Origin: Mucilaginibacter empetricola
GTDB taxonomy: Bacteria > Bacteroidota > Bacteroidia > Sphingobacteriales > Sphingobacteriaceae
Length of the DNA stretch: 64,000 nucleotides
NCBI RefSeq assembly: GCF_024808665.1
Contig: NZ_JANUBZ010000006.1
Span: 1 to 64,000, forward strand
Reading direction: 5' to 3'
The notes beneath the pieces are model-generated. The model made no database searches, was not told where the DNA came from, and saw nothing but the letters and a program-made list of their open reading frames with translations. The translations under genes were made by a program, and so were the position numbers. Of this stretch, positions 54,135 to 63,300 are shown one piece after another. Each line of letters begins with the position of its first letter. Positions within the stretch are counted from its first letter, which is position 1.

Positions 54135-56867
54135 GTGACTGCAATTCCGGTTCCCAAAAATGAGAAACGCCGATTAAAGGCCCTTCATGACCATCAAATT
54201 TTAGACTCACTAAATGAGTCGGAGTTTGACCGGGTCACTGAATTGGCATCGATCATCTGTAATGTGCCCATTTCCATCATCTCATTGATCGATGAGGACA
54301 GGCAGTGGTTTAAATCGGTTATTGGGATGGATGAAAAAGAAACGCCGAGAGATTTTTCCTTTTGCAGTTATACCATAATGGACACGGTGCTTTTTGAGGT
54401 GGAGGATGCTGGTGAAGATGAGCGTTTTAAGAATAATGAGCTGGTAACAGGTGAGCCAAACATTCGGTTTTATGCGGGATATCCGATAATTGATGGCTGC
54501 GGTTTTGCGTTGGGGTCATTATGCGTTATTGACCGCGAACCACGCAAATTAAACGCCCAGCAAAAACGAGCGCTACAATTGCTGGCGCAGGAAGTAAGCA
54601 CCTTGATTAAGGAACGCAGAATAAAAGTAGAGCTGCAGAATTATGAAAAACTATTTGAGCGATCAAACGACCTGGTTTTTATAGGAGGAATTGATGGTTA
54701 CTTTAAGAAAATAAACCCGGCCTTTGAACGAATATTCGGATGGAGCGAAGAGCATCTGTTAAATACATCGTCTTTTGAGTTTTATCATCCCGACGATATT
54801 GAGAATACAGCGAAAGAATTAAAACGGCTGGCAGATGGCCGCCATACTACCAATTTTTTACAGCGTTTTAAAACTTCCACAGGCGAATATAGAACCATTG
54901 AATGGACATCGACCCCCGAAGCAGAAACGGGGAATATTTTTGGCATAGGCCGCGATGTAACGGATATTATATTAAAGGATCGTCAGCTGGAGATAAGCGA
55001 AGGGAAGCTGCGGGCTTACTTTGAAAATTCACAGGGCTTAATGTGTACGCATGATATGGAGGGGAATTTTTTGTCGGTAAACCCTGCAGGAGGGGCTATA
55101 CTGGGATATAGCCAGGAGGAAATTGCTAAACGAAGTTTATTTGATATTATACCGGCAGAACGACATCATCTTTTAAAAAAATACCTGGTTGAAATTAAGC
55201 AAACCGGCAAGGCTAAGGGGCAAATGGTAACGCGCCATAAAGATGGCACAACGCATATATGGCTCTATAATAATACCCTGCAAAATGTAGCGGGCAGCTG
55301 GCCCTATGTAATTGGCAATGCCACTGATATTACGGAGCGGCATCAACTGGAAGAAAAACTTAAACGTACCAGCCAGATGCTGGAGCAAACCAACCAGGTG
55401 GCACGCGTAGGGGGCTGGGAGTATAATGTTTTAAAACAAACTATTTTCTGGACATCAGTTACCAAGGAAATTCACGGTGTGCCGGCTGATTATAAACCTA
55501 CACTGGAAGCAGGTATTAACTTTTACAAGGAAGGGAAAGATCGCGACAGGGTAGCAGAGGTAATTGAGCGCGCAATGACTGAAGGTAAGCCCTGGAATGA
55601 AGAATTGCAGATTGTAAACGCAAAAGGCGAAGAAATTTGGATAAGGACGCTGGGCAGCGCCGAATTTGAAGGTGGTAAGTGTATTAAACTATTCGGCGCA
55701 TTTCAGGATATTGATGTTTATAAATATAATGAAATGGCCCTGCGGGGAGCTATTGAAGCGCAGGGGAGGCTTAATAAGGCACTTAATAAGTACATCGATC
55801 TGATTAAGGAACAGGACAAAACCATAGAGAAAATACAGGAATTTAAATTCCTGGCAGATGCCATTCCTCAAATAGTATGGATCTCAAAAGCCGATGGTAG
55901 TTTTGACTATTACAACCAATACTGGTTTGATTATAGCGGCATGACCCTAAGCGATACTATGGAAAATGGCTGGACACCTGCTTTGCATCCCGATGACCTG
56001 GATAAGGACTTTAAGCCATGGAGAGAAGGATTTACCGACGGTAAGCTTTATGAAGAGGAAGTAAGGTTTAAAAGGGCATCAGATGGTACGTATAGATGGC
56101 ACCTGGGAAAGGCATCGCCGATGAAAGACAGTGATGGCAATATTACCAAGTGGTTTGGATCATTCATTGATATTGATGAATATAAACATGCCATTGATCT
56201 GGAAAACAGGATAAGCCAGTTTGAAGATTTTAACCGTATTGTGGCCCATAACCTCCGCGGTCCGGCCGGCAGCATACAGATGATATTGGATATGTATGGA
56301 GAGTCGGAATCTGCAGTTGAGAAGGCAGAATATTTGAAGATGTTAAAGTTATCGAGTTCCACATTGATTGATACCCTGAATGAATTGATGAAGGTGCTGG
56401 AAATTCGTAACAATAAGAACATGACTTACGATGCCTGTGTTTTTGACAATATTGTTAAAAGTGTGGAGACGATGCTGAGAGGGCAAATTATAAAAAAAGA
56501 GGCGCTTATTAAAACCAATTTTACGGTGCAAGGTATGTCGTTCCCTAAAATGTATCTCGAAAGTATATTTTATAATATGGTGAGTAACGCCTTAAAGTAC
56601 AGTAAGCCGGCTGTGCCACCCGTAATTATCATCAGCTCTGAGTTTAAGGATGGCAAGCTGCAATTAACTTTTAATGATAACGGATTAGGCATTGATTTGA
56701 AGAGGCATGGCGAAGAAATATTTAAACTGAACGGCGTATTTCATAACGGGCACGACAGCAAAGGGGTAGGGCTTTTTATGACAAAAACGCAAATTGAAAC
56801 TTTTGGCGGCAATATAAAGGTAGATAGTGAGCCCGATATTGGTACTACTTTTACTATTACGTTTTAG
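54135..56867 (+). CDS. Soluble GAF-multiPAS sensor histidine kinase
   Basis: A 910-residue kinase with a GTG start, beginning MTAIPVPKNEKRRLKALHDH, the usual opening of its GAF group. Domains in order are GAF (1-160), PAS1 (about 165-285), PAS2 (about 293-410), PAS3 (about 420-535), PAS4 (about 569-690), and a histidine kinase core. The phosphorylated His is His705 in RIVAHNLRGP, and the ATPase has NMVSNALKYSK (about 814) and NDNGLGIDL, ending GTTFTITF. No membrane segment is seen, so it is probably cytoplasmic. No response regulator is next to it. Confidence 0.92.
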   Translation: MTAIPVPKNEKRRLKALHDHQILDSLNESEFDRVTELASIICNVPISIISLIDEDRQWFKSVIGMDEKETPRDFSFCSYTIMDTVLFEVEDAGEDERFKNNELVTGEPNIRFYAGYPIIDGCGFALGSLCVIDREPRKLNAQQKRALQLLAQEVSTLIKERRIKVELQNYEKLFERSNDLVFIGGIDGYFKKINPAFERIFGWSEEHLLNTSSFEFYHPDDIENTAKELKRLADGRHTTNFLQRFKTSTGEYRTIEWTSTPEAETGNIFGIGRDVTDIILKDRQLEISEGKLRAYFENSQGLMCTHDMEGNFLSVNPAGGAILGYSQEEIAKRSLFDIIPAERHHLLKKYLVEIKQTGKAKGQMVTRHKDGTTHIWLYNNTLQNVAGSWPYVIGNATDITERHQLEEKLKRTSQMLEQTNQVARVGGWEYNVLKQTIFWTSVTKEIHGVPADYKPTLEAGINFYKEGKDRDRVAEVIERAMTEGKPWNEELQIVNAKGEEIWIRTLGSAEFEGGKCIKLFGAFQDIDVYKYNEMALRGAIEAQGRLNKALNKYIDLIKEQDKTIEKIQEFKFLADAIPQIVWISKADGSFDYYNQYWFDYSGMTLSDTMENGWTPALHPDDLDKDFKPWREGFTDGKLYEEEVRFKRASDGTYRWHLGKASPMKDSDGNITKWFGSFIDIDEYKHAIDLENRISQFEDFNRIVAHNLRGPAGSIQMILDMYGESESAVEKAEYLKMLKLSSSTLIDTLNELMKVLEIRNNKNMTYDACVFDNIVKSVETMLRGQIIKKEALIKTNFTVQGMSFPKMYLESIFYNMVSNALKYSKPAVPPVIIISSEFKDGKLQLTFNDNGLGIDLKRHGEEIFKLNGVFHNGHDSKGVGLFMTKTQIETFGGNIKVDSEPDIGTTFTITF

Positions 56868-57144
56868 TTGGTTGTTGTTTTTTTAATGGTCGAGACAACG
56901 CGCGAATTACAGCCACGATCAATAAGATAGCTAAGTGAAGGCAAGTAAAAAAGATCAACATTAGCCCCGGCCCCAAACTTGCACCACCTGCATCCAGGTA
57001 TTTAAAGATATAGGTCCAACCTATTAAGTTGTATATGACGATAATTAAAATATTGATGATGTAAAAACGTGATGTCTTTTTATTTTTTGACAAAAACGCG
57101 ATGATCAAAATAATAATAATCGCACATAAAATAGGATAGGCCAT
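56857..57144 (-). CDS. Small hypothetical membrane protein
   Basis: A 95-residue protein with about three hydrophobic helices (YPILCAIIIILIIAFLS; FYIINILIIVIYNLIGWTY; GPGLMLIFFTCLHLAILL) and a basic C-terminal end RPLKKQQPTKT. The gene overlaps the histidine kinase 3' end by 11 bases on the opposite strand. No family is recognised; the clear membrane pattern supports it. Confidence 0.6.
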   Translation of the reverse strand: MAYPILCAIIIILIIAFLSKNKKTSRFYIINILIIVIYNLIGWTYIFKYLDAGGASLGPGLMLIFFTCLHLAILLIVAVIRALSRPLKKQQPTKT

Positions 57145-57218
57145 AAAAGTTTCAATTATACAGTCAATAATAGCTATTAAGCTTGTATTTTGAAAAAGAT
57201 AATCCTTCTATAAACAAA

Positions 57219-57246
57219 AAAGGCATGATCCTAAAATCATGCCTTT
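57219..57246 (-). terminator. Intrinsic terminator of ahcY
   Basis: AAAGGCATGAT (57219-57229) and ATCATGCCTTT (57236-57246) form a perfect 11-base stem with loop CCTAAA. On the minus strand it lies 40 bases after the ahcY stop and is followed by a T-rich run. Confidence 0.85.
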
Positions 57247-57285
57247 CATATGTTACTTCAAGCCTTTAGCTTTCTGCTTTAGTCT

Positions 57286-58602
57286 TTAGTAACGATAGTA
57301 TTCCGGTTTAAACGGACCGTCAACAGTTACACCGATGTATTCAGCTTGTTCCTGGTCTAAAACTTCCAGTTCAACACCAATTTTGGCAAGGTGTAAACGG
57401 GCAACTTTTTCGTCAAGGTGTTTTGGCAGGGTATAAACCTGGTTTTCGTATTGATCGTTGTTGGTCCAAAGCTCAATCTGCGCCAAAGTTTGGTTGGTGA
57501 ATGAGTTACTCATTACAAAACTTGGGTGACCAGTTGCGCAACCTAAGTTTACCAAACGACCTTCGGCTAAAACAATAACATCTTTGCCGTTGATGGTATA
57601 TTTATCAACCTGCGGTTTAATTTCAATTTTGGTATTGCCATAAGCGCCGTTTAACCAGGCCATGTCAATTTCATTATCAAAGTGACCAATGTTACAAACA
57701 ATAGCTTTGTCTTTTAAAGCACGGAAATGCTCTTCTCTAACAATATTTTTGTTACCGGTAGCAGTAACCACAATATCAGCCTCGGTAATAGCAGTACCCA
57801 GTTTTTTAACTTCAAAGCCTTCCATTGCCGCCTGTAAAGCACAGATAGGATCAATTTCGGTTACAATAACACGTACACCTGAATTGCGCAATGAATCTGC
57901 TGAACCTTTACCTACGTCACCATAACCACAAACAACGGCTACTTTACCTGCCATCATTACGTCAGTTGCACGGCGGATAGCATCAACCAATGATTCGCGG
58001 CAGCCGTATTTGTTATCAAATTTTGATTTGGTTACAGAGTCGTTAACATTGATAGCCGGCATTGGCAATGTACCTGCTTTCATACGCTCGTATAAACGGT
58101 GTACACCGGTAGTAGTTTCTTCTGATAAACCTTTGATGCCGGCAATCAGCTCAGGGTATTTATCCAAAACCATATTGGTTAAATCGCCGCCATCATCCAA
58201 AATCATGTTTAGTGGTTTGCGATCTTCGCCAAAGAACAAAGTTTGCTCAATGCACCAGTCAAATTCTTCGGCATTCATACCTTTCCAGGCATAAACAGAA
58301 GTTCCGGCAGCAGCTATAGCAGCAGCAGCATGATCCTGCGTTGAAAATATGTTACATGATGACCAGGTAACTTCGGCACCCAGTTCAATCAATGTTTCAA
58401 TTAAAACGGCAGTTTGAATGGTCATGTGTAAACAGCCTGCAATACGGGCACCTTTTAATATTTTTGCCGGTCCGTATTCTTTGCGCAAAGCCATAAGGCC
58501 AGGCATTTCGGCTTCCGCCAATTCAATTTCCTTGCGGCCCCATTGAGCCAGTGAAAAGTCTTTCACTTTAAATTTAACGTACGAGGTCTCTACTGATGAC
58601 AT
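57286..58602 (-). CDS. ahcY: Adenosylhomocysteinase
   Basis: A 438-residue NAD-dependent enzyme splitting S-adenosylhomocysteine into adenosine and homocysteine, which clears the product inhibitor of methyltransferases. The start at 58602 gives [20 protein letters not shown]; the longer frame to 58701 translates through the promoter. Family blocks are [53 protein letters not shown] (NAD) and a C-terminal PFKPEYYRY. Length agrees with bacterial SAHH of about 430-440 residues. Monocistronic, with a terminator downstream. Confidence 0.97.
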   Translation of the reverse strand: MSSVETSYVKFKVKDFSLAQWGRKEIELAEAEMPGLMALRKEYGPAKILKGARIAGCLHMTIQTAVLIETLIELGAEVTWSSCNIFSTQDHAAAAIAAAGTSVYAWKGMNAEEFDWCIEQTLFFGEDRKPLNMILDDGGDLTNMVLDKYPELIAGIKGLSEETTTGVHRLYERMKAGTLPMPAINVNDSVTKSKFDNKYGCRESLVDAIRRATDVMMAGKVAVVCGYGDVGKGSADSLRNSGVRVIVTEIDPICALQAAMEGFEVKKLGTAITEADIVVTATGNKNIVREEHFRALKDKAIVCNIGHFDNEIDMAWLNGAYGNTKIEIKPQVDKYTINGKDVIVLAEGRLVNLGCATGHPSFVMSNSFTNQTLAQIELWTNNDQYENQVYTLPKHLDEKVARLHLAKIGVELEVLDQEQAEYIGVTVDGPFKPEYYRY

Positions 58603-58622
58603 AGTTATTTTTATTTTTTTTG

Positions 58623-58630
58623 CAAATTTA
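58623..58630 (-). promoter_or_regulatory. Probable -7 box for ahcY
   Basis: The minus strand reads TAAATTTG, an exact TAnnTTTG match 21 bases before the preferred ahcY ATG. A TTG lies upstream but at shorter than ideal spacing. If real, the transcript would have a very short leader and exclude the longer ahcY frame. Confidence 0.5.
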
Positions 58631-58769
58631 AGGTATAATAATATCAATTCGAAATTACTGGTGTAATTACGGAGCCTGACAGGAACCGGATTTACAGGCA
58701 ACTATTAATTGTGACTGTGGGTTCCCTTTATTATGACGTTAATGTGTTTTTTGAGAAATCAGGCTGATA

Positions 58770-59195
58770 TTAAACTTCAATAACCTTTTGCGCAGATGCA
58801 GCGGCTTTGCTTATTTTATGTGATTCGGCCAGTTTGTTGTTTTGAGTCATTGACAGGCTTCCGTTATAAATGGCGCCGTTTTCAACTGCCAGCGTTTGAG
58901 TTCTTATCTCGCCGCTTACTTTACCTGTAGCTTTAATCTCAAGTGAGTTAACATTAAGGTTACCGGTTATAGTACCATAAATAACCATTTCTTTGGTGAT
59001 AACGTTGCCTAATATCGAGCCTTTTTCACCTATTATCAATCCTTCATCAACTATTACGTCGCCGGTAATTTGGCCATCAATACGGGCAAATGCAGGCGCT
59101 TTTAAGTTACCATCCAGAATACAACCTTCGCTAATAAGGGTAGATATAGTTTGCATGTCGAGTGCAACATTATCTTTCTTTGAAAAAAAAGCCAT
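58770..59195 (-). CDS. Bactofilin
   Basis: A 141-residue polymer-forming cytoskeletal protein. The central beta-helix is built of repeating hydrophobic turns (DGNLKAPAFARIDGQITGDV; GSILGNVITKEMVIYGTITG; GNLNVNSLEIKATGKVSGEI), the DUF583 pattern. It polymerises without nucleotide and often anchors cell-wall enzymes. It starts 12 bases after the M23 peptidase gene stops, matching the bactofilin-M23 pairs that control cell shape in other bacteria. Confidence 0.93.
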   Translation of the reverse strand: MAFFSKKDNVALDMQTISTLISEGCILDGNLKAPAFARIDGQITGDVIVDEGLIIGEKGSILGNVITKEMVIYGTITGNLNVNSLEIKATGKVSGEIRTQTLAVENGAIYNGSLSMTQNNKLAESHKISKAAASAQKVIEV

Positions 59196-59207
59196 GAATA
59201 AGTAGTT

Positions 59208-60071
59208 TTAGTTATTAAGGGTAAGAAATTTGATCGGGTTTACAGGTTTACCATTTAACCTTATTTCATAATGCAGATGTGCGCCGGTTGAGTGCCCGGT
59301 TGAGCCTACTTCTCCTATTTTTTGACCAACAACAACATCCTGTCCCACTTTTACGGTAATACGTGATAAGTGGCCATACAATGTTTCGTAATTATTAGCA
59401 TGTGCAATGCGTACGCAGTTACCATAACCGCCATACCAGCCTGCAAAAACAACCCTTCCGTTGGCGGTGCAATGTGCTTCATCGCCTTTGGCTCCTCTAA
59501 AGTCGATACCCGGATGAAATTCAGCGCTAGCCGAATTAAAAGGATCGCTTCTGTAGCCGAACATAGATGTTAATGAACTTATGCGGGGATAGCCCATTGG
59601 TGTAAAGGCAACTGAATGTACCAGGCGGCTTAAATATTCGTCGTATAGGGAATAGGCTTCTTCGTCGGTAAGTTTAGCGGCTTCGGCATTGCCGTTACCA
59701 CCAACAGCCTTGGTTGAAAAACCTTTTAACCCACGTTTCTTTAAATAATCGTTAATTTTTTGAAGCTTGGCCTCTATGCTCTGAATATAGTTTTGTGCAT
59801 CGCCGGTTTTCTTTGGTTCAACTACCGTTGGAGGAACGGCAATTTTAAGTTTGCTGATCTGTGCCATCAGCCTGTTTTTTTCCTGTTCCTGCTGTGCGTT
59901 TTGCGATCTGAGGTATACTATTGAACCCACCAAAACCAATATAAAACCCGCTAAAATAGCGGCATAATGCTTTAAATGGCTAAGGTGCTTTGACTTTATT
60001 TGTAACGTTTTTGGCTCCCTGCTTTTATTTACAATAATTACTGTACTGATTTCAGATAGTTTTGACTTCAT
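59208..60071 (-). CDS. Membrane-anchored M23 family metallopeptidase
   Basis: A 287-residue cell-wall peptidase. After an N-terminal cytoplasmic tail, one membrane helix (YAAILAGFILVLVGSIVYL, about 36-55) leads to a coiled-coil region (EQEKNRLMAQISKLK) and an M23 LytM domain. Zinc ligands lie in HPGID (H186, D190) and HLHYE (catalytic H265, H267), all present. I start at the ATG at 60071; a longer frame adds ten residues. The bactofilin gene follows by 12 bases, suggesting a bactofilin-guided endopeptidase in shape control, as in CcmA-Csd systems. Confidence 0.93.
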   Translation of the reverse strand: MKSKLSEISTVIIVNKSREPKTLQIKSKHLSHLKHYAAILAGFILVLVGSIVYLRSQNAQQEQEKNRLMAQISKLKIAVPPTVVEPKKTGDAQNYIQSIEAKLQKINDYLKKRGLKGFSTKAVGGNGNAEAAKLTDEEAYSLYDEYLSRLVHSVAFTPMGYPRISSLTSMFGYRSDPFNSASAEFHPGIDFRGAKGDEAHCTANGRVVFAGWYGGYGNCVRIAHANNYETLYGHLSRITVKVGQDVVVGQKIGEVGSTGHSTGAHLHYEIRLNGKPVNPIKFLTLNN

Positions 60072-60268
60072 TTCAATTTTTAATGTAATTAGGATTTGCA
60101 AGTTAATAATTTCACCCTAAAAAGCAATATTAATTTTAGTTTAACCCTGTGTCAGGAAACTGTATTTCTTTGCTTAATAGTGCAAACATTGCCTGCCAGT
60201 ACTTGTACGCAATAAGTCAGCAAAATGTTATTATTATTATTTATAAATTTTAACTCAACTTGATTTAT

Positions 60269-60276
60269 TAAATTTG
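60269..60276 (+). promoter_or_regulatory. Probable -7 box for the bacilliredoxin gene
   Basis: TAAATTTG fits TAnnTTTG and lies 23 bases before the ATG at 60299. The -33 region is AT-rich with no clear TTTG. Confidence 0.4.
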
Positions 60277-60298
60277 TAATTAAAATTGTAGATAAACC

Positions 60299-60709
60299 AT
60301 GTATCCAGAATATTTAGTAGCCCCAATGCGGGAAGACCTTACCAGGGTTGGCTTTGAAGAGTTAAAAGATGCAGATGCCGTGACTAAAGCTATTGAAAGC
60401 GAAGGTACCGTGTTTGTGATGGTAAATTCAGTATGCGGTTGCGCAGCGGCTAATGCACGTCCTGCTGCACGTATAGCTGCACAATCAGAAAAACACCCTG
60501 ATAAATTTGTTACTGTTTTTGCAGGAATGGAAACCGAAGCGGTTAATAAAGCACGCGCTTATATGTTGCCTTATCCACCATCATCGCCAGCTATGGCTTT
60601 GTTTAAAGATGGTAAGTTAGTGCACATTATTGAGCGTCATCAAATTGAAGGCCGCCCTGCACAAATGATTGCCGATAATCTTATTGGCGCTTTCGAGCAG
60701 TATTGCTAA
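60299..60709 (+). CDS. BrxA/BrxB family bacilliredoxin
   Basis: A 136-residue thioredoxin-fold protein (YphP/YqiW family) that removes bacillithiol from protein thiols. The active site is the family's CGC at residues 46-48 (NSVCGCAAANARPA), followed by FAGMETEAVNKARAYML and the typical FKDGKLVHIIERHQIEG. Length is normal. The YfiT-like gene at 44171 gives another hint of bacillithiol use. Monocistronic with a strong terminator downstream. Confidence 0.93.
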   Translation: MYPEYLVAPMREDLTRVGFEELKDADAVTKAIESEGTVFVMVNSVCGCAAANARPAARIAAQSEKHPDKFVTVFAGMETEAVNKARAYMLPYPPSSPAMALFKDGKLVHIIERHQIEGRPAQMIADNLIGAFEQYC

Positions 60710-60730
60710 AAGATTTTTTATACCTATAAT

Positions 60731-60763
60731 AAACCCCGATGTACTATTTGTACATCGGGGTTT
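60731..60763 (+). terminator. Intrinsic terminator of the bacilliredoxin gene
   Basis: AAACCCCGATGTAC (60731-60744) and GTACATCGGGGTTT (60750-60763) make a perfect 14-base stem with a TATTT loop, followed by a T-rich run. Confidence 0.9.
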
Positions 60764-60803
60764 TATTTTTTGTAGAAGCCTTGTCATTAGGTCATTGTGG
60801 TTT

Positions 60804-60889
60804 GCCTCACCCTGCCCTCTCCAAAGGAGAGGGTTCAAAGATTTTTTTTCAAAGTCCCTCTCCTTTGGAGATGGATTTAAGGTGAGGCA
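60804..60889. repeat. Intergenic repeat, family B (compact copy)
   Basis: CCTCACCCTGCCCTCTCC (60805-60822) with AAAGGAGAGGGTTCAAAG is followed by CTCTCCTTTGGAGATGG and TTTAAGGTGAGGC, so the whole 86 bases are nearly palindromic. It is the simplest of the three family B copies. A CAGTTGGCAG-type word (GCCAACTGAAAACT) follows at 60891-60918. Confidence 0.7.
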
Positions 60890-60890
60890 A

Positions 60891-60918
60891 AACTGCTACT
60901 GCCAACTGAAAACTCCCC
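60891..60918. repeat. Short word-repeat (CTGCCAACTG type)
   Basis: AACTGCTACTGCCAACTGAA followed by AACT reproduces the word family found in the helicase insertion (35541-35696) and at 47978-48172. Confidence 0.55.
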
Positions 60919-63300
60919 TTATTCGCTTCTTAAACTTTTTATCGGGTTAACCAGGGCTGCCCTAATGGACTGTAAGCTTACCGTTGCTAAGGCAATTAAA
61001 ATAATAAGTCCACCGGCTAAAGCAAACACCCATAATTGTATAGGCTCACTATAGGCAAAGCTAAGCAGCCACGCGTTCATGGCGTACCAGGCTATAGGTG
61101 CAGCAATAATTAAGGCTATAACCACCAGCCATAAAAACTCTGATGATAGTAAAGCAAACAAAGAGCTTACACTTGCGCCTAATACCTTACGGATGCCGAT
61201 TTCTTTTATGCGTTGCTCGGCAGTAAACATGGCTAAACCCAACAAACCAAGACATGAAATAAAGATGGCCAAAAATGCAAAGGCATCTGACAGTTTGCTT
61301 ACTATTTGCTCATTATCATAAAGCTTATTGTATTCCTCATCCGAAAAAGTGTAGCTAAACTGAAAATTAGGATTCAATTGTTTGCAGATAGTTGCCATGC
61401 TGGCTAATGCTGCTTTGGTTTTACCCGGCTGGGTTCTGAGCAGCAGGTAGCCGCCATCACTATCTTTTTCTCCAAAGCGCAATATCAGCGGTTTAATTTG
61501 TTCGTGCAGCGAGTTGAAATGAAAATCTTTAACTATCCCAATAATAACCCCTTTATTACCCCATTGGTCAAACGGTTTGCCTATTGGGTCGGTATAGCCA
61601 ATTCTTTTTAAAGCTGTTTCATTAATAATATACCCGGCAGAGTCGGTAGCGTTATCTTTTGAGAAATCACGACCTGCAACCATTTTCAACCTCATGGTGC
61701 TGATATAATCATACCCTACCGATGTATTATTGAAAGATATTTTTAAGTTAGGATCTTTGCCCACCCAGTGAGCACCAATAGTTGAAGGCGTGATATTAGT
61801 CGGCGTACAATCGGTTCGGGTGATGGATTGTATGCCCGGCATTTGGAGCGCCTCGTTTTTTAACACTTGATACTGGGCATTAAGGTTACCTTCCAGCGGA
61901 ATGTAAACCATGTTTTCCTTATCAAACCCCAGGTTGATGGATTGGATATAGTTGATCTGCCTGGATACAACGATAGTGCCGATGATTAATATAATAGAAA
62001 GTACAAACTGGAAAACAACCAAGCCCTTACGAAATATTACGGTTCCAGAATCGAGCTTTAAGGTGCCTTTGAGTACTTTAACCGGGTTGAATGACGATAG
62101 GAACAAAGCAGGATAGCTGCCCGAAACCAAACCGGTGATTAATGTAATGCCCATCAGTTTTACCCAAAACATTGATTGATCAAAAGGAAGCTCAATTTGT
62201 TTTTGGGTGATTTGATTAAACAGTGGCAACAAAGCAACCAGCAAAACCAGGGATACTACTACCGCAATGCCGGTAAGCAATAATGATTCGCCAATAAATT
62301 GCCAGGCCAACACACTTTTTACAGCGCCTATGGCTTTGCGGACCCCAATTTCTTTGGCTCTTTTCACAGACCGGGCCGTAGTTAAATTCATAAAATTGAT
62401 GCAGGCGATCAGCAAAATAAATACGGCAACTATGCTGAATAGCTGTACATATTCAATGCGGCCGCCATCAATTACACCATCTTTAAAATTGCCGTGCAGG
62501 TACTTTTCGTCAAAGCGTTGCAGCGCTAAATCCTGGGTGAAAATTCCCTTTTTCTCATACTTATTGTAACTTGTTAGCAAGTGCTGGATCTTTTTATTAA
62601 CCACAGCCGGATTGGCGTCATCGCGCAGTTGTACATAAGTGAGCGGGCCGTTGTTATCCCAGTCTAAAGTCCAAGGATTGGCTTTCATGTAAGCCTGCCA
62701 GTTAATAATGTAATCAAACTTCTCGGATGAGTTTGAGCCGATATTATCAAAAACAGCAGTAACAATAAAATCATGCTGATTATCATAACGAACGGTTTTA
62801 CCCATAGCTGTTTGCGAAGCTCCAAAGAAATCTTCGGCCATTTTTTTGGAGATGGCTATGCCCGAAACATTATTGAGTGCGGTTTGCGCGTTGCCCTGTA
62901 CCAGGGGATAACTGAACATTTTAAAGAAATCAGAATCAGCGGCGGCGCCTTCTATTTTCAGTATCTTATCGCCTACCCTAAAGGTGTGGCGTTCCTCAAA
63001 GCCGGTAGTTGAACTTGTGGCGTATTTTATCTCAGGAATATTTTTTTTCAGTTCGGTTGCCAATTGGCCCGGCGTAAAATACTGCGCAGTAACCTTATTA
63101 TCATAAAACTGGCGCTCATAAACCGAATACAGGTTTTTGCCGTTTTTATGAAACGCATCCATATCCAATTCGCTTTGCACCCATAACAATATGAGCAAGC
63201 TGCATGCAAGGCCAACTGAAAGCCCTGCAACATTTATAAAAGTATGAGCCTTGTTTTTTACCAGGTTACGCCAGGCTACTTTCAAATAATTTTTTATCAT
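60919..63300 (-). CDS. MacB/FtsX-type ABC transporter permease
   Basis: A 793-residue membrane protein with the two-fold FtsX/MacB layout common in Bacteroidota. It opens MIKNYLKVAWRNLVKNKAHT, followed by a first helix and a MacB periplasmic-like domain, a three-helix block near 285-385 (FSIVAVFILLIACINFMNLT), a second periplasmic domain and a C-terminal three-helix block from about 670 (LAIFISCLGLLGLAMFTAEQ, RIKEIGIRKVLGAS). No ATPase gene is next to it in the window, so it must use one elsewhere. Substrate unknown. Confidence 0.92.
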   Translation of the reverse strand: MIKNYLKVAWRNLVKNKAHTFINVAGLSVGLACSLLILLWVQSELDMDAFHKNGKNLYSVYERQFYDNKVTAQYFTPGQLATELKKNIPEIKYATSSTTGFEERHTFRVGDKILKIEGAAADSDFFKMFSYPLVQGNAQTALNNVSGIAISKKMAEDFFGASQTAMGKTVRYDNQHDFIVTAVFDNIGSNSSEKFDYIINWQAYMKANPWTLDWDNNGPLTYVQLRDDANPAVVNKKIQHLLTSYNKYEKKGIFTQDLALQRFDEKYLHGNFKDGVIDGGRIEYVQLFSIVAVFILLIACINFMNLTTARSVKRAKEIGVRKAIGAVKSVLAWQFIGESLLLTGIAVVVSLVLLVALLPLFNQITQKQIELPFDQSMFWVKLMGITLITGLVSGSYPALFLSSFNPVKVLKGTLKLDSGTVIFRKGLVVFQFVLSIILIIGTIVVSRQINYIQSINLGFDKENMVYIPLEGNLNAQYQVLKNEALQMPGIQSITRTDCTPTNITPSTIGAHWVGKDPNLKISFNNTSVGYDYISTMRLKMVAGRDFSKDNATDSAGYIINETALKRIGYTDPIGKPFDQWGNKGVIIGIVKDFHFNSLHEQIKPLILRFGEKDSDGGYLLLRTQPGKTKAALASMATICKQLNPNFQFSYTFSDEEYNKLYDNEQIVSKLSDAFAFLAIFISCLGLLGLAMFTAEQRIKEIGIRKVLGASVSSLFALLSSEFLWLVVIALIIAAPIAWYAMNAWLLSFAYSEPIQLWVFALAGGLIILIALATVSLQSIRAALVNPIKSLRSE

